From: Smittia aterrima
Lineage: Eukaryota; Arthropoda; Insecta; Diptera; Chironomidae
DNA length: 64,000 nt
Direction: 5' to 3'
Assembly: GCA_033063855.1 (NCBI GenBank)
Contig: CP093831.1
Coordinates: 7,502,001-7,566,000, forward strand
Shown: in pieces, positions 8,446-22,100 of the stretch
Position numbering within the stretch: position 1 is the first letter of the stretch
Layout: every line of letters starts with the position of its first letter
Notes under the pieces: generated by a model
Seen by the model: only the letters and a program-made list of their open reading frames with translations
The model's database searches: none
Told to the model about the DNA's origin: nothing
Made by a program: the position numbers and the translations under genes

Positions 8446-11400
8446 GGATGTCAGAGAAGGGGAGAAGCCACAAATTAGAGTGTTTACGGAAATAATCCGG
8501 CTTGTAATTTGAACGCATCGGGAGCTCCTCCGAGAATAGTCTTAAACTCTTAACATGACTTGAATGTAAAGCTTAACGATTCATTGAAAAGGAAAGTCGT
8601 AAGACGCCTAAAGCTACTTAATCATCCGAGAATTTTAACCAAACTCTTCGCTCCTTTGTTTCCCGTCCCATCTCACTTTCAACCGTTTCTTAATCTTTTC
8701 AGCCACGGACATTCATCGTCTCGGTCTTCGTGACCAGGTTGTTTGCTTTGCGAATTATTCGTGGTGGCCTTTCACAAATAACCAAGCGGAAGATGTCTGA
8801 GTGAAATAATTAATGAAGTAAGAATCCAACTCCGCAACCTTTTGCATTGATTACTTTTTTGTCTTTCGCTCTTTCTAGTCTACTTTCACTCATCTACTCT
8901 CAAAGTGTCTAGTTATGCTGCGGATAATTGATATAATTGGGAGTTATGAGCTTTGTTTTGCTGGTAAATTATTCATGAAGTTTTGCTTTTATGTTAACGT
9001 TAAGCACACAATGCGGAGGCTTTACGAGATGTAGTCTCGGTTGTTTATATTTAAAAATGGCTCAGCATAAAAATAAATTTCGTAGAAGCCGAAAAACGGA
9101 GACGAGTGCAGTCGACAAACTCCCAAACAAAAGGGAAGGGTTTATCCTTTGTGTTGCTCAATGCCTCAACAAACTTTTGTATGTGCGACATTGTATGGCT
9201 TAGAAAGAGTGAGAGCAAGGGATTAACTGCCTTTTGTCTTTCTGGTGAAAGCACAACGGAACTTTTAGCGATAATAATTATTTTATGACCATCATGTCTG
9301 CGACGAAAAGTGAGTGTGCGTTGAAGTGCCCTCGTTCTCTTTGTTGTCCGGAATGAGTGCTTTTACGATTATGCGCGAATAAATATTTAATAAACTCAAA
9401 TAATTTTGCATTAACTGTCGGGTGTACAGAAGTGAACAGCAAGCATAGAGTTTGTAATTAATTAAAATAAACTGCGAAGGAGTGTGCGATAACACGACGA
9501 TAATTAATCAATAGCATTGGATTCATTTGACGTTGCTCTCGACAGCTCTTGTGGGAGTCAATTGAAAAGGTTTGCAGTTGAATCTACTGCGAAATAAATT
9601 ACCCTTAAAGCGTTGGGAATGTTATCGTTCGTTGACGCTGTTGTGGAAAGCTCTAAAATAATAACAAAGTTTAGCTTGAGGGATGAAGAATCTAAGGTGC
9701 GATTGTAGAAGAGAAAGAAGGTCGCAGAAGTGTCACCTTCCTCGTGAACAAAGAAACAAAAATTTCCTTTCCTTTAAGGAAGAAAACAAAGGCAAAAAAC
9801 TTTTCCAACATTAACTGAACATTATGGCTTTCGTTTGGCTTTAAATTCGCTTTATTGAGCATTGGATTCAAATTTATTTGCCGGCAGTAAAATCGATCGA
9901 CGTCAAGACAATCTCCAAAGCTTCAATTGATTTGGCGATTCACTTTTTATGTTCGACATCCCATCGCTCTCCCCTCCGAATATAAAATCCTTTCGAGCAC
10001 ATATAGCCGATTGATACTTATTCCTCTTTCTCTCTCTCGCTTGCGGAATGTTTTGATGATTATAATCATTCGATAAATTATTCATGTTGTTTCTCCCTTT
10101 TTCTCATCTCTCGTTTTACGCGAAAACTCGTGTTCACGATGAGAGAAAAAAGGACGAAGAAGGTGGTTGCGGTCGGAATTCCTTGTAATGAACCGTGTTG
10201 TGCAGTTTTAGCGCCTAATAAAATATCTTTGGAACTTTGTTCTGCTCCAAGCAAAGTTCGACAAAGTTTAATCGATTAGATGTCGACGAAAAAAAAGAGA
10301 AAACAAAATAACAAATCGATTATCAACTGATGTGATCACCATAATAAATTTCTTACACAGACCGTGCTGCGGCAGTTCATCATCGTTTGTGCGGAGAAGC
10401 AATTAGATTAGCAATTTCGCCATCGACGTAGCTTCGCTGTACTGCCATCGACTCATTCCGATTGAACGCAACTTTGTGAAACCGTTTCGTTCTTATCAAT
10501 CAACAAATCGTTCGGCTTTCCGTTCCGACGAGAGGGACGAGAGAAATACTATTTATCATACTTTAAGCTTGAGTTGATGAATTGAATAATCTACAAAGTG
10601 AAGCGGCCTGAAAAGCGGATGAAAGCCGCAAATCGATCAAACAAACAGCCATCAGGGTTCCCAAGAGAAGGCAGAAAGAGCAAAAGACAATAGAAGAATT
10701 AAGAAAATTAAAGATTTCGAGGACAGAGCGAAGACTCTTGTTCGATCCGAATGTACACAAATGGCGTTTGATGGGAAACCGACGTCATGCTCTCAATAAG
10801 AATCAAGAAAATCCGACAAACATCTTCTTGGCAGCTTCGATTTTCCTTGGAGAATGTCTCCGATTATATTTGACACGTTGACTCACAGACACCGCCTCAA
10901 GAGAATATTTTCAAACTGAAATCATTTTCAGGCGAAATCCAAAACTTTTTATTTCCAGAAATATTGTCTGATTGAGTTATTTTGAAATTGGAAAAGCTCT
11001 TCTCTTTATTAGCTTCGAGGGAAGGTTAAAGTTCATTTTCAGAAACTTTTTGAGAGTGATTGCACTTGGACGAGGAAAGAAATGCTAATTATTTTTTTAG
11101 GAATTCAAAATATTTTTGCAGTTTGAAACTCTCATTGAAATTCAACAACTCTGCTTGTAATTACTTAAAAACTTGACAAACGAGCAAGCAGAACATCTCA
11201 GTCGAAAGTTTTGCAACATCTGTTATCTTGAAGTTCTTCGAAAGATTTAAATCTTATTCCTGCCAGCAGCAAGCTTTTGAGTGCACGACTTTCAACTACA
11301 ATCGACAACAATACAATTGAAATTATGCAATCAATGCGAACAACTTAACCCTTTCAACGTCGGTCTCCATTGATTTCTCTTTCTTATTTTTCTTGTTTAC

Positions 11401-14368
11401 AACGGCTTCTTACAATGGCTCTTCTAAAGTTACAACAAAGGCCATTAAGCGAGAGCAAATAAATTGCTACAGCAAAGACGAGAAGAAATGGGAAGAGGAA
11501 AATCACAATTTTTCATTATTTCCATTTCAAGTTCACTATTTCTATGTCATCGATTATATTGTGTGACATGCCAAATAATTGAAAGACATTATAGTGCTGA
11601 AAAGGAAAGCACAACATTAAGGAAAATGCTTCGAACTCAACGTCGAAAGGAAAATGTTTTCAATTGTGTATTATTTCATTTTATCATTTGAACTTTCCCT
11701 TCGCTCGATTTCTGTCTTTCGTTCGTTCACAGCCTTTGCATCAGACAATAAATTTCTGAAGTTTCTCTTGAGTTTCTGCAGTTGGGTCTCCTTCAGGCAT
11801 TAAATGCAATTACCAGAGTTGAAACTCTCGTTCTTTCTTTTTACGTCTTTTTGGTGAAAACCTTTCCGTTTGCAGCTATGCACGATATAAAATGCAATTA
11901 CAAAATTGCATGTAATTTAAATTGAAAAGTAGAGAATGGGGAAATTAAATTTTCTGTGTGTTAAGAACATTATGAATCGCAAAGTAGAATGGTAAACTTT
12001 TTATTTGTTTTCATGGGTCGGGAATTACAACGTGAATCGTCGGAGAGAAAGTTGTTATCGAACTTTTACCTTTTTCGAATGTGAAATTGATTTAAGTTTC
12101 ACCAAAGATTCGACAACTTAGCCATTGAGAGACGGAAGAGAGCTTAAATGTAAAAGTTTGCTAATTTGCGGCATTTAATTGATTGCGCTTTAAATCAACT
12201 TTATCTGAGTTTTGATGGGAAAACTTTTTATTTGTCTTCATTGTTAAATTACAACTTCGAGAAAAATTAATATTTTATGAGGCGCACATTCAAATTCGAA
12301 GAACAAGAAATGCGAGAGTCGAAACGAGCTTTCATTCTTTCGTGATGCTCTCAACTTTAGGGTCTTCTTATCGGATTTTTTTTCAATTGTCTGTTTGTTC
12401 GGCAAAGGTGGAACTCCTGACTTGAGCTCAAGATTTTGTTTGTGTTTGGGCAGAAAAGTTACTCAGGGGAAAAAGCCCTTTTATGCTTGAAATGCTGTCA
12501 TCATTATTTTTTTTCTTTTATAAATCCTGCACGTTCCAGGATCGCTCTCTTCCTTCAAACATTTATGAATAATTAATTCTATTGTCTTTCCATTGCGAAA
12601 GCAACAATATTCCTCTTTAGTTTGCGTCATTCATGACTTGATTTCAAATGAAACGGGAGACGACGGAAGGGAGCGAAAAAAAAAGCTCTTTGCTGCCAAA
12701 AAATAAAGAATGAAATAAACCGGAACGTGAAATGTTAGAGACGAGAATCGAAATAAAGTGAGGTTCATTCGACGTGGGATGCAAGTTAGAGACCTGAGAA
12801 GGAAAAACCTCACCGAAACGAAGAAAATGATTCAATTTAATGATGTCATTCTACCTTCCAGCCGTTAAAAAAGCAAACCTGCCGTTCAAAGCCTTGGATG
12901 GATATATCATTTCGCAACTAAATCCAGAGAGCTCCGTCATTCATCATTGTGACAAAAATATTCCGGCGTGTCAAGATGCGGGACGAAAGCGAGAGAGAGA
13001 AGGCGTCATACTGATGGGTCGACCTTTTTTTTATTGTTGTACGACGACGAGGTGTTTTTCTGCTGCTCGCGATAATTAAGTTTTATGTTTCGTCGAACTC
13101 TGAAAAGCTTTATCGCTTTATTTGCTCTCATTCAATGCTTGCGGGGCGTCAGTCGACTTCAATAGATCTCTACAACAAGAAAGAAAATCGATCACATTTG
13201 CATTTTAAATGAAACATGACAATCTTTGTTGACTTGCTTGTTATGATTTCTCTCTTGACATTGTCAGTAAGTAAGCCTAAGACCGTAGGCGGATGTTTGA
13301 GGTGGAGGAAATGTCTGAACAGAGATTAATTATCTCGAAACGCTAATGAATCAATCCACTGAATCAATTAGCAATGTCTTTGAAGCGGAAGCCTCGTTGT
13401 CCTCCAAAGTCGGTCAATAACTGAGAATTAGTTTGCGCTTCGTGGAAGATTCGTTCAAGAGCCAATTAATCCCATCCCTCAATCTGTCGATTATTATTTC
13501 ATTTCTTTAACAAGAGACACGGCGAAATGAATAATTAATGAAGAGATTATGCAACGGCTGTCGCCATTCGGCCTTCGAAACGTGAAGTAGACATTTTTTA
13601 ATTAGCAAATAATTTCGGTCGCTTCATTCACCTATAAACTCATTTGCTACGCTTTAGGAAATTAATTGTTATATTTAAAAGTGCTGCTCATCGTTGTCGA
13701 AGAGGAGATTGAGTGAGAAAGAGGAGATTTATCTGAAACAGAACGAGAGGGAGGGATTATAATGAACAAGCGGATTTTAATGAAGTCACATTATCAGCTT
13801 GACAAGCTTGACTCGGAAAATTATGAAAAACTTCATCGTCCTCTGCTTTGCCTTCAGAAGGTTCATAAAACGAGCTAATTGATATGTGACAGAGTCCCCT
13901 CCTCGTATACTCAATTTCAAAAGCACAATTTTTCTCGCTTGGATTTGCCGATTTGTGACTTTGAATCTCCGGGTGATTTATCAAAGTAAAGTAAAGTCCT
14001 TTCGTTTCTCTCGACAACAAACATTTCTCAATTTCGCAAGTTGATATTCCGGGCACTCGAAAATGTTTATTAATCAGCCCCGTACGCTTTCAATCAACAT
14101 CGGAGATTTCTAATATTCTCTCTCTCATTTATTTCCATTAACATAAACTACGTGACAAAGTTCGTTGGCAGCCTTTCGTCGTTGTCGTCCGTTCGCCTGC
14201 CTTCTCGACGGGAAATCGACAAAACAAATTCAATAAAGCTCTCCTCTGTTTCTCCCCCTTTTCATATTAAATCATGCGATTGAAAGGACACAGTGAAGGT
14301 TGATGGTGGGAGGACCTGAGACAGAAGAGATCTCGATTTAATTAGTTGGATTTGCTTTCGGTATTCGA

Positions 14369-14383
14369 CTCTCTCTCTCTCTC
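14369..14383 (+). repeat. CT dinucleotide run
   Basis: A perfect 15-base alternating CT tract. On the other strand it is GAGAG, the core bound by GAGA factor in Drosophila. Confidence 0.9.
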
Positions 14384-16664
14384 GGATATGCTTCAAGCAG
14401 AATTATATTGTTTGTATGTCTTTTCAAAGTAAACTTCGATAAGGTTGTAAGTGGCTCTAACAATTTCCTTAAAACCACTCGTTGAGCTCATTGAGAAGTT
14501 TTCCTTGAATGACTACTCGATTGTACTTGAACTTCTATCGACGCAAGTTCATCTAATTTAACTTTAAACATTGAGAATGAATTGACGATTTGCTTGAAGG
14601 CACGTAGAACATTAACAGCGTCGCTCCAACCGAAACGAAATTGATGTTATCTCGAAGAATTCGCTGATTCTTCCTTCAAACAACAGAAATTCGCAATTTG
14701 CGGTTGCCTTGAGATTTTCTTTCTGAACTCGCGCAGGGGAGTAAGAAAAAAAAGTTCCCGATGAGAAGTCAAATCATTATGATTGCGAATTTGTGTCACT
14801 CTTTGTGTCTCAAATTTTCTTTTAACCTGGAGTGTGTGATGTCAACAACATTTCTCCGTTTCCATTGAACTGACATCGTTTCAATATCGTTCCATACAAG
14901 AAGTTTCAGGTACGGTTGTTTGTTGACGTGAAATGTCGTGAGGTGAAGGAAAGAAAATCTTCGCGGCTTTGGTAAGAAACTTTTCGTTTCTCGATCGCGT
15001 GACATATAACGAAGAAATGCTCTCTCGACAAATAAAATTTCATTTTTTTTCTTCTTTCTTCTGGAGAGACTCTTTGAACACGTTGAACAATTAGTTTAAT
15101 TGATCTGACGAGTCGTTTTCTTTGTTACGAGTTGCCTTGAACGTTCCTACCCCTCCAATGTCGAGATTTTCGTGAGTCGAAGAAAAATCGTTGAGTGGAA
15201 AAAAAAAACTTTTCCATAAATCGATGTGAATGATTTTGCCACCCCGGAAAATTATGGCTTGAAACGATTTCCATGGGACGTGTGAATGTGATTATGCAAG
15301 CAAACAAGCGGCGGCCTCGCTTCCACCCGAAAACTTCTGAATCAATTATTTGGCAAGCAGAGCAGACAAAAATGGAATGAAAAGTAGTAGAAAGGGCATG
15401 TCAGCATGGTCCGGAGATAGAAAGTGAGTTTGTCAATTGACACAGTTTATGGCCGACCATTCGTCGTTAATGCGTTATGAAAATAGAGTCGTTACAGTTT
15501 ATTTGCTCGACAATATATCGTTAGTCGTTTATCAAGAGATCCTTGACGTGGAAAAATGCCGAACAATGAGTTTCCGGTCGTCATGACTGAACTTATGATT
15601 CACCCATCACTCGCATCAGAGCGATACAGAGTCGTGAAGATGGATGCTCTGTGATTTATTTTCCCACATAAAACATTTTTTTCCCTCCTCCTCCTCTATA
15701 GTGATAGTCTCAATATCATATGTGTGTGCCTTTTTAAATGAAAGCGAGGAGACTTGTGCGATAATAAATTGTTTTCTGGCATGATATTTTATTGTTTAAT
15801 GTCATATCATCTGACTGACGTATGTTTGCTTACTGTTTTGCCGACTGAATCGAGAGCTGAAGTCTGATCGTCCAATTTCAAACTGACATCAATAATAAGA
15901 TCTTACATCTTACGAGCGTCTCTCGTGCAGACTCGTGACATTATTAAAATCTTTTATTGCTTTTAAAATTCTCGGATAACAAAGGACGACGATGAACGTC
16001 GACAAAACAACTCCAAGGAAAAAAACTATAGTAATGAATGTTAAAGAAAATCTAATAAATTTCAAGAGGAGAAGCTCTCGTTATTCACTCAAAATAAAAC
16101 AAAAAATGTTGCGAAAGGACGAATCGTTCCAGGCGCCGAAGCAGTGGAAGAGTAAAACGTTAAAGGAAGCAAAGCGACCTCTGTGAATAACAAGTCGACA
16201 ATGTTGCATGGAAAACTCTGACGAACATTGAACATTCGCCAATGAATTCGCAAACGATTCTGACAATCAGTTGTAGTTGAAGTCTGTAAACAAGTTGACA
16301 CAAAATCAAAATCACGGTCGCGATTTGTTTGACAAATAAAACAAAAAGAAAAGTTTGTGAGAGAAGCGCGAGAAGTTAAACCTCGTAATAGATTGCCGAG
16401 TGGAATTATTTTAATATAGAGATTGATTGACGCTGTCAATTATTTTAATCCGTGTTAATTTATAAATCGTCAGTGTCAGTGAATAAAGCGAAGCGACAGA
16501 AGGAAGAGGCAAAAATAAAAAGGTTTAGTGCAGTACGGAAATTTATTGTGAGAGATTAGATTCGAGGATAGTAAAATGTGCTCCCATCGGAAAAAGGATT
16601 TCTGTGCATAAATTTATAACGTTGCCATAAAACGAGAAGCAAACCGAATGTGAAAGAAACGAAG

Positions 16665-16689
16665 AAATGTATAAATTTTTTATACATTT
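16665..16689. repeat. Perfect 11 bp inverted repeat with 3-base loop
   Basis: The left arm AAATGTATAAA and right arm TTTATACATTT are separated by TTT. The arms are AT-only apart from one G:C pair per arm. The repeat lies in intergenic DNA about 2.4 kb upstream of the first DPR coding exon. No gene context is evident. Confidence 0.7.
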
Positions 16690-19103
16690 GATTTCATCAA
16701 CATAATGGAATAGGATCGTTCATCTCATATCAACCTCGCAAGGATAAATCATCGCAAATGCGGAAAGGTGCCCGAAATGATTTTGTCAAATAACAAGAAA
16801 AAAAAAGTTTGATTTTGCTCGTCGATGGGTCTATCTTTTCTTATCTCTACCACCTTTCTCCCTCTCCCATCCTCTCGCTTCGATTGATTTTTATGATGAT
16901 GATGATCTTCTGTATGAGTTTTCACATGAGTTCATCAATAATTTGATTTGCATTTTTTACATTTCTTAGTCCCCTTCGTCGTCTTTTCCAATTCATCTCG
17001 TCAAGAGCTCTTCCTTTTCACATTAACAAATTGTGATGAAAGGAGGGAGAGGGGAAACGTTTTTATGATTCTCAATAAAAAAAGGTCAGGAGTGTTCGAT
17101 TGGAAGTACTTTTAAAGCTGTGGGAGCTGCGTGAAGAAGCGAGATAACAAAGGAATGGTCTTTATAATTTCATAATGATTTTGAATTCTGTTCTCGTCGT
17201 CAAGCCATCAGAGACGAAAAATCTCGTTTGCAATATTTTCTCATTACAATATGCATAACTCAAAATATTAAGCATGAAAAATATTGAAAAGCGCCGTTGA
17301 AGAGAAGGAAACTTTGCGGCTAACATTTCCCATTCCAGTTCTGGTTCCATGTCGTCGTCTTGTAATTTTCTCGAGAGAAAAAGAAAAGCCAAAACTGTAT
17401 GTGATTTGTGATAAGTCTGTTTTTTGTTAAAGTCACGAATTCAATTTCCGTCTGTGCGACCGGAAAACCAAAAAAGAGCAAAACGAGAGAAATTTATATT
17501 TTCCATTTAACATTATGCGAGGTCGAAGTGCTAAGAACGAAGGAATCGAGAAAAATCGAGTAATCCCACTTCCCAAAAACTGCTAATTTCCATTGAAATG
17601 TCTTTTAATTGAATGCTTTTAACCTTAATTATTCATATTTTCTACGCTTTCTCTTTAATTTCACACCGACCTTCCTCCCTCCTTCATTTAATTATAATAA
17701 TTTTTAATGTTGTTTTGGGAGCAGATTTTACTGCCGAGCTTCGAAAATTTTCATCGACCTTAAAGCAATTTCTTCATTATCTCGATTCACTTCATTCAAT
17801 TGTTATTGCGGAATGAGTAGATCAATGACTGTTTCCACTTACGGAAGCTATAAGTTGAGTTTAATTGGAATTGTCGATGAAGCTCGAAATGAAATGTTTA
17901 AGACATTGAATTGAATGAGACTCAAGACAGAGAGTATGTTAGAAGGCTTGAGGGCTTTCTAGAACAAACATGGAAGGTTAATTTGTATCGCACGAGAACG
18001 CAACCCAAAATGAAGAAAATCGATGATGTCTGAGAAATTTCTAAGAATCCCTAACATTTCGCTCACACTGATGTCGATGATTGCGATTAGCCTCTCAGCA
18101 ACAAAACATCTCGAAAAGAACATTTCTTCAAGTACTTTGAAACTTCCACAATGTGTTGCTAAAAGAGTTCTCGCATGGATGGTTTCCCTCGTTTGTCGTG
18201 CATAATAAACCCGCTTCGAGCAAAATCATAAATTCAATGCAAAATCATATAAAAACAACAGAAAATACGTTTCTCTCTCCTTTTTTTCTCTCCGACAGCC
18301 CGAGCTCTACCCCAGAAATAACATTTTTATTAAAATGATTAAACATCAAAAATGCTCATATCAAAACAGAAGAAGATGTGATGAGCGTGGTATGAAAAAG
18401 CCTGTCGACAGTGTCTCGTACGAGAGAATATCATAATAAAAGCAAGCGGAGAAGCAAAATCTCGAGTGTGAAGGGAAATAAACCTGCGACGACGACGGCA
18501 ACAACGAAACGAACGATATCTGCATGACAACGAGCAAGTGAATCGAAAAACTCTCAGTGCAGAAAATGAAGTTATGACTGTAAAGGCTTTTCCGAGGCTA
18601 ACAATGTTTCTTCTTTCATCCACACCCGCTTTTGAATGTTTGGATAACTGATTTGCATCTGAATGTGCATGAGCAGAGCTGAATAGACCTTCGCGTTGCT
18701 CAACAAAAAGACCACAAACTGATTAATATTAAAACGTGTGAAGACTCAATTTGTGATTACAATAACGAAAAAATATTTTTGAATGCTTTTGGCTTCAAGA
18801 GAACAACAAACAAACTGCATTTAATGGATTTCCATGGTGAAACGAAGCCAATGCAAATGGGAAGGAAATAAATCGCAACGCACGGGAAAACGTTTTTAAC
18901 TGACAATTTCGTAATTTTAATTTGCATAATTATGCATTGATTAATGAATTTAAGCTAAGCGAGCTAATAAATGAAAGGCAGAAGCCAATTTTTCAATTAG
19001 CGAATGAAAAACACACACACGGCAGCGAATTAATACAAACAAAAAGTGGTTAATGAACGCAATCAAGCAGATATAAACGGATTATAAATTGAAAAGGATA
19101 AAA

Positions 19104-22100
19104 ATGAAAATATTTACAAGAACCTCGTTAAATTCCGTGCTACTATTTTCATTTTGTGTTGTAATGAATAGTTTAATCAGAGTTAATCAGGTGAAAGCGT
19201 CCGTCACGGTGGGGAGTGTTGGTGCTAACAGTAATGGTGAGTATCGCTATCGTTTGAATGCTTGATTGAAGCTGTTTTGTTTAGATGTTTATGAACTCAT
19301 AACAGCGTCTCACAACGGAGAGCAATAAATATTTCATGTTTAAAGCTTAACGCTAGAAATTGCTCGAGACAGCGAGCTGGGACATTTCCTTATGATATTT
19401 CATTGCTCTCGCTTATTCCCAACCGGGACTTTTCAAGATATTTTATATTCGCAATAAGATTTCATACCAAGGCCGCATAAATTTCAATCGTGCGTCGCGA
19501 CGAGTTCACTCTTTTGTCATTGCCTTGGATAAAGGAAACTTCTTCGAGCGAAAGTCGTTGAACTGCTAGCTAGCAGCTAAACGATTACCTAATTGATAAA
19601 TCGTTCTCCACGTTTCAGTATTATTTTATCCTTTTACGCGTTTAAAATCCAATGTTCCATTTGAAACGAGCGAGCGCCAGTCAAGCAGTCTTCAACTCAC
19701 GGAGGATGGAGGAAAATCTGTTTTTCGACTCGCTTCGCGGCAGAGAAACGACGAGATATTTTCATAAGCCTTTCCATGTGTAAAATGTGCGAGCGGAGTT
19801 GAAATTTGTGTAAAATCCATTAAGCAAGAATATTTATATTTAATAAGCCTCCGACTACAACAGCGAAATAAGTCTCGACGGTTGAGCCTATGCAAAGCAA
19901 GCAAAGTTATGCATGTTGAAAAAAGTCTTGGCTTTGCTTCATAAAGCAAACTTTTCCCTGTGATATTTTGCTAAGCTCTAAATCCCATTATGTCCCGAAT
20001 CCGATTTATGATATTTATTGGTGAAAAGCTTCCCATTTTTTTCTATTTTCCACAAATGTTGTGTACATTATCCACATCAACCTCCGCGCGCTACCACCGC
20101 CAACTCACGGAATTCACATCGTCGTCGACCTCAATACAGAACATGAATTTTCGGGAGAACACAACGAAAAATCAATTCGCTAACCGCGCGTTTTAAATGC
20201 TACTGGATGACAGAGATATCTGCAGAGCAAGATGTGTTGATAGTCGTCGTGCGTTAATGTTAAAGTTCCCGTTCTAAACATCAAACAAATTAGCGAACTA
20301 AAAATAAATTTCATTTAGAAAACTAATTTTCCTGTTCATGTCAAGCTACCTCGCTGTTCATGTCTATTCTCAAACCATTCCCTCCTGCTTCTCCTGTTCA
20401 AAACAATAATCAACCGTGCTGCGAGGTGGACTCAAAAACATAAACAAAATTCGGTTCGGGACCGCGCATATAATTACGAATTGTTTTGCCATTTCTGTTT
20501 GCAGAGCAATCCCGGAACTTTGAATGAATGTTGTTGCCTTTTGCCAAATGAACTGTGTCAAGCGAGTTTGACGCTAAAAGTTTTATTTGAAAACTGTTTC
20601 GAACTAAACGTTTTATAATGCAATTTCATAACATGGATCATGAAGTTTGCGTTTGACGCTCAAATGAGGGAAGGAGTAAAAGCGAGAGATGTGCAAATGC
20701 GGTAATCGATGTACAAGTATCGCTTCAGCTTCTGCTGCTGCATATCGATGAATGCATAAGCTACGATGCGGAAAAACGACTTTCCATAATTCTACTCGAC
20801 TCAACATTTCCCTTCGTTGCCATTGGAAATTTCTCATGGTTGAAGCTATTTGCTTTGAGTCTTAAATTAGACTGCAATTATTCAAATCAAAGGAAATTCA
20901 AATTCTTCCGATTGATGTTCAGAACTGAAGTCTCTTCAATGAAGAGACAGCAAAATGTCTGTTTAAACTTATAATAATTATGGAAAATATTGGAGAAATT
21001 GAGTTAACTTTTGATTAATAGAGTTTAAAAACAACTTTACAGACTGTCAGCACAGCTATGGAATAAAGTTTGAAATTTCAAAGTTGTGAATATTTACATT
21101 GTAGATTGTAAACACCACTATGTAGCTTTTTGATTAAATCAAAGTGCGCGTCGTCGAAAAACAAACAATTTATTTTGACAAATAGCTTTATGGACGCTAA
21201 TGTAGGTTTGACTAAGCAGAAATAGCCAATTACAGTCATAAAATATTCAAACTTTTCTGTTGTCGAAATGTTCAAGCTTCGTTTACATAACCCGGAAGTA
21301 ATTGCAATAAAATTCATCGAGGCTGGCTAGATTGCTATTAGAGAATGTAGCGACAATGACATTACGACATTAAGATTTGGAAATCATCTGCTGACCAGCT
21401 GCATTCTCGTTGATGGTCAGACTGTCTGGCTGCTCACCGAAATGAAAGGAAAACAGTAAAAAAAGTATAAATTTCCCGGACCAAGGCGAAATTAAGCTAT
21501 AAAAATTCTCTTTTCCTCTCGTTGCGCAATCATAAAACATAATTGAAATGCTTGTAATGCATTACAATAGCTTGAAACGTTAAAAGTTGAACGTAATGGC
21601 TTCGAAAAAATGAAAAAATTTCCTCGCTTTTCTTTTTCGAAAAGGAAAGTTTTCGGTTCTTTGAGCTCATAGGAAAGTGAATGTGAAGAAATTTAAAAGC
21701 TTTTTCATTACTTTTTATAGCTTAACCAGAACTTCTACCATCTCTTTCTCTTTCGTCCATAGGAATCATAAAAAGTGATAAGCCCTTCTTTGATGAAATC
21801 TACCCCAGAAACATCTCGACCGTAATAGATGATGTTGCAATATTAAAGTGTGTGGTCAAGAACAAGGGAGACAGGACAGTAAGTAAAAAACTCTTATTTA
21901 TGTTAAGAGAATATATTTTTTGACTTTTGTTGCTCTCGGCTTCTTATTGGGAAGAGGGTGGAGTGGAAACTTGTTAGATGAACGAGAACAAGACATTCTC
22001 GTAGAAGAACATTTTCTAGGAAATTTGTCATGTGGCGCTAAGACTTAACGATCGTCCAATTACGAGGGGAAAAAGCTTTAACATTAAAATGCTTCAAAGA

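Larger units (their letters stand above)
5780..19103. other. 13.3 kb intergenic region, no convincing gene
   Basis: This is AT-rich, high-complexity sequence with no recognisable protein domain, tRNA or transposon coding sequence. Open frames are short (at most 116 codons) and scattered on both strands, as expected by chance. Simple repeats are few: a CT run at 14369-14383 and an ATG/GAT run at 16893-16906. One short frame at 8242-8445 is listed separately. The 5' leader and promoter of the first DPR gene must lie towards the right end, since the coding start at 19104 has an in-frame stop just upstream. Confidence 0.6.

Noticed and set aside
16089..16439. Minus-strand 116-codon frame
   Set aside because: It is Ser/Phe/Thr-rich, with no domain, no splice context, and overlapping frames on both strands.
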